Source: an uncultured Muribaculum sp.
Lineage (GTDB): Bacteria; Bacteroidota; Bacteroidia; Bacteroidales; Muribaculaceae
Length of the DNA stretch: 11,287 bases
Direction: 5' to 3'
NCBI GenBank assembly: GCA_910578835.1
Contig: CAJTSK010000055.1
Coordinates: 1 to 11,287 of the forward strand
In this document: positions 7,032-11,287 of the stretch, piece by piece
How the letters are laid out: the number at the start of each line of letters is the position of its first letter
How positions within the stretch are numbered: the first letter of the stretch is position 1
Position numbers and translations under genes: made by a program
Notes under the pieces: generated by a model
Database searches by the model: none
Told to the model about the DNA's origin: nothing
Seen by the model: the letters and a program-made list of their open reading frames with translations, nothing else

Positions 7032-7619
7032 ATGAAGAATTTGATTACCCGCCTGCTGACGGGGGCGATTATGCTGAGTGCTTTTGCTATGCCTCTTAAC
7101 GCAGTGTCACCACTTGAATCAGCTCCACATATAGCCTCGATAGACATAAGCTCTGTCAACGGTTGGACTCCGGAACTCCCTACCGAGTTTCGCCTGAAGT
7201 CTACAGTCGTTGACGAAACGCCTGAGTTTGTCGCCGACCTTCTTGATTTTGCGCGCACATTCACCGGACTTCGTTACCGTCGTGGAGGTAAGACTCCGAA
7301 AGGTTTTGACTGTTCCGGATTTACCGGTTACGTTTTCCGCCAGTTCGGCATGAAGCTTGGTGCCTCATCACGCGACCAATATCTTCAGGGAGAGTCGGTG
7401 GAGCGCGACTGCCTGCAGCCCGGCGACCTCGTGTTTTTCAGCGGTAGAGGCGGGGGTACAAAGCGCGTGGGACATGTCGGCATCGTCACCAGCGTGGGCG
7501 ACGACGGCAAGTCGTTTAACTTCATCCACTCGGCATGCAGTTCGGGCATTACCGAGAGTCACTCTTCAGAGCCTTATTACAGCCGTCGCTACATCGGTGC
7601 GCGCCGTGTGTCGGAGTGA
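7032..7619 (+). CDS. Secreted NlpC/P60 (C40) cell-wall endopeptidase
   Basis: A 195-residue exported protein with a C-terminal NlpC/P60 domain, a cysteine peptidase fold that usually cuts D-Glu to diamino-acid bonds in peptidoglycan stem peptides. Residues 1-24 form a signal peptide (ITRLLTGAIMLSAFAM, likely cleaved after LNA). The domain runs from about residue 65 to 193: nucleophile Cys94 in KGFDCSGFTGYVF, catalytic His148 in RVGHVGIV, and the probable third residue His166 in FNFIHSA. The QPGDLVFF strand block (129-136) is typical. There is no SH3b or other targeting domain, so it is a minimal catalytic type; the 40 residues after the signal peptide show no recognised domain. It is transcribed alone from its own promoter. 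Its last 71 bp, including the stop, overlap the 3' end of the convergent PepSY gene. Confidence 0.92.
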   Translation: MKNLITRLLTGAIMLSAFAMPLNAVSPLESAPHIASIDISSVNGWTPELPTEFRLKSTVVDETPEFVADLLDFARTFTGLRYRRGGKTPKGFDCSGFTGYVFRQFGMKLGASSRDQYLQGESVERDCLQPGDLVFFSGRGGGTKRVGHVGIVTSVGDDGKSFNFIHSACSSGITESHSSEPYYSRRYIGARRVSE

Positions 7620-8700
7620 TGCGCTTCCACCATATTATATAGCCGCCTATAGGGAGTAGTGCGCCGGTCAGTGCCGCGAGCGCCCATATTATGCGTGTGA
7701 ATATTCCGCCAAAAGAGCCTGTGTGGATGGCATAAATCCAGCCTTGCAACTTCTTGTCGACCGGGGCGTCGCGATAAAGTTCGGCATTTTTTATCTCCCC
7801 GTTGTCTTCAAACGTGTAAAAGTCACGTGCCCTGCTGTTTTTGTCTGATGAATAATATCCCGATGCGTGGTTGGGTGACAGCGCAACGAGGTCATATCCG
7901 TTTTCGGCGGCATCAAGATGGTGAAACACGCGTGTCCATCCGTGGGCTATCTCTGCACTTAGCTTCGGGTCGTCGGGAAGCATGTCGATATGTGACGACT
8001 TTTTCTGCACCGGCGCCACAGCACCAAAAAGATTGTAAAATGCTATTCGATACCATTGGTATGACCATGTAAGTCCGGTTAGCGACATGGCGAGCAGGAA
8101 TATGCTTGCATATGTCCCCGCTACTCCGTGAAGGGTGAAGTTGAATTTGTGGAGTCCGGAGCTTGCCGGACGGGTCAGTATCTTCCATTTGCCGTGGTGT
8201 TTTGCCGGAAGCCATATTATCAGTCCCGTTATCACTATGACGGCAAGCGATATTGCCGTGAGTCCGGTTATATATTTGCCATGAAATGTCTTGTCTGATG
8301 CCGGACGTGAGTCGAGCAGGGTACGGTGCAGGCGTTTCACCGTCGCAAAAAATTTGGTCTCGCCCCTGATGCCGAGTATCTGCCCGGTGTATTGGTTGAC
8401 AAACACCGTAGAGTGATCGGTGTCGGAGAGCTTTACCCGGTAAGATGTGTGCGGGTCGGCGCTGATTTCCATGCCTGCGATTTTTGCGGTGGCGGGTATC
8501 GAGTCTTTCACCATCTTCACTATCTCATCCACTTCCATCGGTTTTGCCCCGTCGGGGGTGATGTAATAATAGTCGAGGTTAAGCATCCTGATTATATCAC
8601 TTTGAAGGGCGAGCATGGCACCGGTGGCACATATGACCGTGATGAGCAATCCGAAGGGAATTGACAGATACAGATGGATTTTTTTGCTGATGCTTGGCAT
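7549..8700 (-). CDS. PepSY-associated TM domain inner-membrane protein (PiuB-like)
   Basis: A 383-residue membrane protein of the PepSY-TM family. Members often occur near iron or siderophore uptake genes and some act in ferric-siderophore reduction; that role is not shown here by any neighbour. Layout: TM1 (about 11-32), a periplasmic PepSY region (about 50-118), TM2 (146-164), TM3 (192-213), a large periplasmic loop (215-330), TM4 (335-358). Conserved family histidines are present in KRLHRTLLD (122-130), FHGKYITG (139-146), LHKFNFTLHG (183-192) and AIHTGSFGG (324-332). The protein would normally end at the TM4 exit IIWWKR (355-360); here a further 23 residues follow that are encoded wholly antisense to the last codons of the NlpC/P60 gene. 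No -7 element was seen upstream; a 7-bp inverted repeat lies 9 nt before the start. Confidence 0.87.
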   Translation of the reverse strand: MPSISKKIHLYLSIPFGLLITVICATGAMLALQSDIIRMLNLDYYYITPDGAKPMEVDEIVKMVKDSIPATAKIAGMEISADPHTSYRVKLSDTDHSTVFVNQYTGQILGIRGETKFFATVKRLHRTLLDSRPASDKTFHGKYITGLTAISLAVIVITGLIIWLPAKHHGKWKILTRPASSGLHKFNFTLHGVAGTYASIFLLAMSLTGLTWSYQWYRIAFYNLFGAVAPVQKKSSHIDMLPDDPKLSAEIAHGWTRVFHHLDAAENGYDLVALSPNHASGYYSSDKNSRARDFYTFEDNGEIKNAELYRDAPVDKKLQGWIYAIHTGSFGGIFTRIIWALAALTGALLPIGGYIIWWKRITPTHGAHRCSDGCNKALKSDSR

Positions 8701-8709
8701 AAATCATGT

Positions 8710-8729
8710 TTTAACTATTGTCAGTTAAA
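8710..8729. repeat. Inverted repeat upstream of the PepSY gene
   Basis: TTTAACT (8710-8716) and AGTTAAA (8723-8729) with a 6-nt spacer form a 20-bp palindrome, 9 nt from the PepSY start codon. The size and place suit a repressor site, for example for a metal-responsive regulator, but no known consensus is matched well enough to name one. Confidence 0.4.
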
Positions 8730-8754
8730 CAATACAAGGGGTCATTTCGTTTTA

Positions 8755-8859
8755 ATGACAAACACGCAAAGAACTGATGATAGGAATCTTAATTCCATTT
8801 TGCCCGCGGATGAAATCGCCGCAATCACAGTTCCTGACATAATACAATATTTGAGGTGA
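8755..8859 (+). CDS. Doubtful 34-codon small open frame
   Basis: An ATG at 8755 opens 34 codons ending in TGA at 8857-8859, inside the first arm of the terminator hairpin. The product is polar and begins MTNTQRTDD, with a C-terminal DEIAAITVPDIIQYLR that could form helices. I do not recognise it. The frame is open further back to an ATG at 8674, inside the PepSY gene. Its only support is the terminator directly at its stop codon; no -7 promoter element was found upstream. It may be a gene remnant or chance. Confidence 0.18.
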   Translation: MTNTQRTDDRNLNSILPADEIAAITVPDIIQYLR

Positions 8860-8900
8860 TGACGCCAAAGGCTATGGCGCTCATCACCTCTTCTTTTTCT
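8853..8900 (+). terminator. Strong rightward intrinsic terminator
   Basis: GAGGTGATGA plus CGCCA (8853-8867) pairs with TGGCG, a bulged C, and TCATCACCTC (8875-8890): 15 bp with one bulge and a 7-nt loop, followed by the T-rich run TTCTTTTTCT. In the leftward direction there is no T-run of this quality. No confident plus-strand gene precedes it before the NlpC/P60 gene more than 1.2 kb away. Confidence 0.8.
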
Positions 8901-8953
8901 ACGGTGGCTACAAGGTCAAATATGCTCTTGCTTAGGGATCGTAGAGGAAAATG

Positions 8954-8984
8954 TTGTGATTTATAACAAAATGTTGTAACTTTG
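8954..8984 (+). promoter_or_regulatory. Promoter of the Sel1 lipoprotein gene
   Basis: TTG at 8954-8956 and TAACTTTG at 8977-8984, with 20 nt between, fit the Bacteroidetes -33/-7 pattern. The expected leader is about 70 nt. A 10-bp direct repeat AAAATGTTGT (8948-8957 and 8968-8977) is superimposed at exactly 20-bp spacing, one copy on the -33 and the other running into the -7. Confidence 0.6.
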
Positions 8985-9061
8985 AAGCTGAACGCACCAT
9001 TAGATGTCAATTGTGAAGCATTATACCGTTTCTTGTTACTAATAATATAAATTAAATAATA

Positions 9062-10297
9062 ATGAATAAGATTATTTGTCTGTGTGTCTGCCTGCTGACA
9101 GCGTGGGTGTTGTCGTCATGCGGTGGTATGACTGATGAAGAGAAAAAGTGGATTGAGGAGCAGGCTGAAAACGGGGATCCTGCCTGTCAGTACAAAATAA
9201 CACGGATGAAGTCGGATTATGGTGGTGGAGATTATGTGTTTGGGGCGCAGCTTGCCAATAAATACAAGAAATCGCTGCTTGACTCAGGATATGTAAAAAG
9301 CGTTGATGACAAAGTCTTTGAGGCACGCGACAACGTAAAAGAGAAGGTGAGATGGCTAAAATACGGAGCGTCGAAGGGTAATGGCAAGCATGCCCACCAG
9401 CTTGGTGAGATGTATGCGTCGGGCGATGGTGTTGATGCTAATCGCGAGCTTGCTGTCCACTATTATGCGATGGGTGACAGTTTGGGATTCCCATTGAGCA
9501 AGTTGTCGCTTATTGACATGGAGGGCGGGCAGCCGTCGGTGTGGACACTTGTCAAGTCTCATTATGATTACAGCTATTCGATGTTTAGCGGCTCATGGCT
9601 TGGAAAGAGCTGCGTCGCTGTCATGCAGACGGTCAAGGAGTTGGCTTTTTCGCCTGTGTCCTACCTGAAATGGTGGCATTATGTACTGTTTTACGTCGGG
9701 CTGTTTGTTGTGGCGATAGTAATATGGATTATGAATTCCCGGCTGGAGGACAACGTGGCTACAGGCAGGTCGACGTTGTGGCTGATGCCTTTAGCTACCG
9801 CCTATGGAGCCTACAATACGATATTGATGGATTTTGGCCAGGCTGTGCGACTTAATATCGGACATCTGTTTGCCGTGAAAGGTACTTTTGGTGATGCATC
9901 GCTCTTTGCTACCATTCCATCCTGGATAATGTTGATTGCAATACTTTATTCCGCATATATAATAGTATCGTCGACCATGACAGGCTTTGGCATGGTGAAG
10001 CGATTTGTCTTGCTTGCTTTATCTTTGGTTTTCGGGGTGTTTTTTGGCGCTATGATTTCAATCTTGGCAGCCATAGTGCTTGTAGTCGGCATGATTAAGG
10101 GGGAATTGTTTTCTCCCGCTTCGAGACCTGCCAATGATGCATCTGGTTATCAGGCTGCTTCGTCTTGCTTACCCTTTCCTCCTAATGTTGAATGTCCTTA
10201 TAAAATGTATTCCGGCGGATGTAACCTCAATAATGGCTGGTCATGTCATGTTGAGGATGGGGCTTCAACATGTCCTTACGGGGTCAAAGAATTGTAA
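9062..10297 (+). CDS. Lipoprotein with Sel1-like repeats, membrane helices and Cys-rich tail
   Basis: A 411-residue protein that I cannot assign to a characterised gene. A lipoprotein signal peptide ends in the lipobox VLSSC, with Cys20 as the acylation site. Residues 28-50 and 95-155 resemble Sel1/TPR-like helical repeats (for example LGEMYASGDGVDANRELAVHYYAMG), which commonly bind partner proteins. Hydrophobic helices follow at about 206-225, 238-256, 284-304 and 315-345; the last is long and could be two. The tail (350-411) contains Cys369, 378, 387, 395 and 404, the last four spaced 8-7-8, with CPY at both ends of the cluster. A lipid anchor plus several membrane helices implies an inner-membrane location with the Sel1 part in the periplasm; the tail is periplasmic if there are four helices and cytoplasmic if five. 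The gene has its own promoter and ends 4 nt from the convergent recO. Base composition looks more AT-rich than its neighbours. Confidence 0.85.
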   Translation: MNKIICLCVCLLTAWVLSSCGGMTDEEKKWIEEQAENGDPACQYKITRMKSDYGGGDYVFGAQLANKYKKSLLDSGYVKSVDDKVFEARDNVKEKVRWLKYGASKGNGKHAHQLGEMYASGDGVDANRELAVHYYAMGDSLGFPLSKLSLIDMEGGQPSVWTLVKSHYDYSYSMFSGSWLGKSCVAVMQTVKELAFSPVSYLKWWHYVLFYVGLFVVAIVIWIMNSRLEDNVATGRSTLWLMPLATAYGAYNTILMDFGQAVRLNIGHLFAVKGTFGDASLFATIPSWIMLIAILYSAYIIVSSTMTGFGMVKRFVLLALSLVFGVFFGAMISILAAIVLVVGMIKGELFSPASRPANDASGYQAASSCLPFPPNVECPYKMYSGGCNLNNGWSCHVEDGASTCPYGVKEL

Positions 10298-10301
10298 GGG
10301 T

Positions 10302-11027
10302 TCAGTCAAATAGCTCTTTCATTACTTCGAGGGAGTTGAGGCGCGTGAGTGAGGTATAGTGGACGGTGTAGTAGTCTATTATTGCAGCGAGTATGCGCCG
10401 GCGTTGGTCGCGGTTAAACCTGAACATGCCGTAGTTGTCCCAGCTCATGCGTGACAGCATGTAGACCGCCTCTGCGTCGCTGCCGTCAAGGAAGCGCCGA
10501 TGGAGCGGCGCGCTGTCGCGAAATGTTCCGTCGAGCATGTCGAAGACTCTTCCACGGCGATAGGTGGATGTGTCGGGCTCTATGCCGAGGAATCGTCCGA
10601 GGCGGTAGAGGAAATGTATCGGGAAGTTTGCCGTCTCCCCGTTGTCGGCGTCATTTAGTTGTCGGGCGGCATAGGCGAGATAGTCAAACAGGAGCGCGTC
10701 TTCCGGGGTTTCGCGCAATATGGTGCCGAGGAGTTCGGCAAGAAATAGCGCCACGGTGATTTTAATCGGGTTGCCCGTAAGCCCCGGGAGCGGTATCGAC
10801 TGCTTGACATCGGAGATGTTGGCGATGGAGTGTCCGTGGCGATAGTTGGCTACACATTCAAAAAAAGACATTGGCATAGTTATGGCGCGTCGTCGGCGGG
10901 CCTCGCGTGATGCCGATGCGGGAATAAGGAGCGACACCCTCCCTTCTTCAAGCGAGAAGGCGGTGAGGATATTGTTGCTGTCGTTGTATCTGACAGTGTG
11001 AAGCGCTATGCAATGGAGTGATTTCAT
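10302..11027 (-). CDS. recO: DNA repair and recombination protein RecO
   Basis: Cytoplasmic 241-residue protein that in the RecFOR pathway helps load RecA onto SSB-coated single-stranded gaps and anneals DNA. The N-terminal OB-fold shows the usual opening (ALHTVRYNDSNNILTAFSLE, residues 8-27, then GRVSLLIP); the helical C-terminal domain follows, with ALFLAELL (93-100) and the typical ending LTRLNSLEVMKELF (227-240). The zinc-binding cysteines found in many RecO proteins are absent (only Cys6 and Cys58), as in other Bacteroidetes members as I recall. The ATG at 11025-11027 is 7 nt from a consensus -7 element, implying a nearly leaderless mRNA. Only 4 nt separate its stop from that of the convergent lipoprotein gene. 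Confidence 0.92.
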   Translation of the reverse strand: MKSLHCIALHTVRYNDSNNILTAFSLEEGRVSLLIPASASREARRRRAITMPMSFFECVANYRHGHSIANISDVKQSIPLPGLTGNPIKITVALFLAELLGTILRETPEDALLFDYLAYAARQLNDADNGETANFPIHFLYRLGRFLGIEPDTSTYRRGRVFDMLDGTFRDSAPLHRRFLDGSDAEAVYMLSRMSWDNYGMFRFNRDQRRRILAAIIDYYTVHYTSLTRLNSLEVMKELFD

Positions 11028-11034
11028 GCCTTTG

Positions 11035-11065
11035 CAAAATTAATTTGTCGTGTCGTGACTTCAAA
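11035..11065 (-). promoter_or_regulatory. Promoter of recO
   Basis: On the minus strand TTTG (11062-11065), a 19-nt spacer and TAATTTTG (11035-11042) fit the Bacteroidetes consensus at both elements. Seven nucleotides separate the -7 element from the recO ATG, so the transcript should start at or within a few bases of the start codon. Confidence 0.7.
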
Positions 11066-11089
11066 CTTTTTCTGCCATAATTATGACTG

Positions 11090-11194
11090 AAAAGCGCCGA
11101 AAATCGAATTTTTGGGGTCGAAAACACGAAAAAAATGCTGAAAAAAACATAAAATGAGGTATTTGTGTAAAAAAATTTGCGAGAAATAAAAAAA
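11090..11194. promoter_or_regulatory. Helically phased A-tracts upstream of the tRNA promoter
   Basis: A or T runs of four to seven bases begin near 11090, 11100, 11109, 11121, 11129, 11141, 11151, 11169 and 11188, mostly at 10-11 bp steps. Such phasing is known to bend DNA intrinsically, and AT-rich tracts upstream of stable RNA promoters often raise their activity. Confidence 0.55.
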
Positions 11195-11207
11195 GTGTCT
11201 ATATTTG
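11176..11207 (+). promoter_or_regulatory. Consensus promoter for tRNA-Glu
   Basis: TTTG (11176-11179), a 20-nt spacer and TATATTTG (11200-11207) are perfect matches to the Bacteroidetes -33 and -7 elements at ideal spacing. The tRNA begins 28 nt beyond the -7 element. This is the best promoter in the window. Confidence 0.82.
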
Positions 11208-11228
11208 CACTCGCTTTTGCACCGAGTG
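11208..11228 (+). other. Short hairpin in the tRNA leader
   Basis: CACTCG (11208-11213) and CGAGTG (11223-11228) with a 9-nt loop. It would form at the very 5' end of the precursor, 7 nt before the mature tRNA, and could guide processing. A TTTGCAC direct repeat also falls here, overlapping the -7 element and the loop. Confidence 0.45.
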
Positions 11229-11235
11229 TGAAGCC

Positions 11236-11287
11236 GGCCCATTCGTCTATCGGTTAGGACGCAAGATTTTCATTCTTGAAAGAGGAG
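11236..11287 (+). tRNA. tRNA-Glu (anticodon UUC), 3' end cut by the window edge
   Basis: The first 52 nt of the gene are present: acceptor 5' strand GGCCCAT, D-stem GTCT/GGAC with the loop ATCGGTTA, and anticodon stem CAAGA/TCTTG enclosing TTTTCAT, which gives anticodon TTC read as UUC for glutamate. The sequence stops after the variable loop, at the start of the T-stem (GGAG), so the T-arm and acceptor 3' strand are missing. It may be the first of a tRNA cluster lying beyond the window. Confidence 0.93.

Larger units (their letters stand above)
8701..9061. other. 361-bp region without a confident gene
   Basis: Between the divergent PepSY gene and Sel1 lipoprotein gene. It holds a short inverted repeat next to the PepSY start, a 34-codon open frame of doubtful status, a strong rightward terminator hairpin and the promoter of the lipoprotein gene, each listed separately. 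No tRNA or known RNA family was recognised. The length and the terminator suggest either an untranslated small transcript or the remains of a lost gene. Confidence 0.6.

Noticed and set aside
8825..9010. 61-codon minus-strand open frame in the lipoprotein-PepSY intergenic region
   Set aside because: It spans both the terminator hairpin and the lipoprotein promoter, which explain the sequence better; no family resemblance.
1..11287. CRISPR arrays, insertion sequences, prophage or conjugative elements
   Set aside because: No spaced repeat series, transposase, integrase or phage structural protein is encoded; all larger frames are accounted for by chromosomal genes.
11236..11287. tRNA end as an integration attachment site
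   Set aside because: The 3' half of the tRNA, where integration usually occurs, lies outside the window, and no integrase is nearby.

Overview
The window reads as chromosomal DNA from a member of the Bacteroidales, most likely a Muribaculaceae-type gut bacterium (family-level call is inference). The reasons are: repeated Bacteroidetes-type -7 promoter elements (TAnnTTTG, in places with a TTTG or TTG about 19-21 nt upstream), no evident Shine-Dalgarno sequences, a zinc-finger-less RecO, a secreted GH115 alpha-glucuronidase of Bacteroides type, and a moderate G+C content. It looks like ordinary core/accessory chromosome; no phage, transposon, CRISPR or defence locus was seen.

Layout, left to right. 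(1) 89-1376: fluoride channel gene crcB/fluC (+) converges with and overlaps ribF (-), the bifunctional riboflavin kinase/FAD synthetase. (2) 1430-3958: a secreted family GH115 xylan alpha-glucuronidase (-), separated from ribF by a 16-bp perfect palindrome. (3) 3959-4175: divergent control region. (4) 4176-6918 (+): nhaD sodium/proton antiporter, a strong terminator, then a U32 'peptidase' family Fe-S protein resembling the tRNA hydroxylation protein TrhP. (5) 7032-8700: a secreted NlpC/P60 cell-wall peptidase (+) whose 3' end overlaps by 71 bp a convergent PepSY-domain inner-membrane protein (-). (6) 8701-9061: a 361-bp region without a confident gene but with an inverted repeat, a strong terminator hairpin and a promoter with a 20-bp-phased direct repeat. 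(7) 9062-10297 (+): an unusual lipoprotein with Sel1-like repeats, several membrane helices and a cysteine-rich tail. (8) 10302-11027 (-): recO. (9) 11028-11287: phased A-tracts, a consensus promoter, a small leader hairpin and the 5' part of tRNA-Glu(UUC), cut by the window edge.

Most genes are independent single-gene units rather than one pathway: ion homeostasis (crcB, nhaD), flavin cofactors (ribF), glycan use (GH115), tRNA modification (U32), envelope maintenance (NlpC/P60, PepSY, Sel1 lipoprotein) and DNA repair (recO). Recurrent themes are tightly packed convergent gene ends with overlaps or almost no spacing, promoters so close to start codons that the mRNAs should be nearly leaderless (ribF, U32 gene, recO), and inverted repeats lying on or beside -7 elements. 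The protein most worth attention is the Sel1/multi-TM/Cys-tail lipoprotein at 9062-10297. No complete novel multi-gene system is evident.
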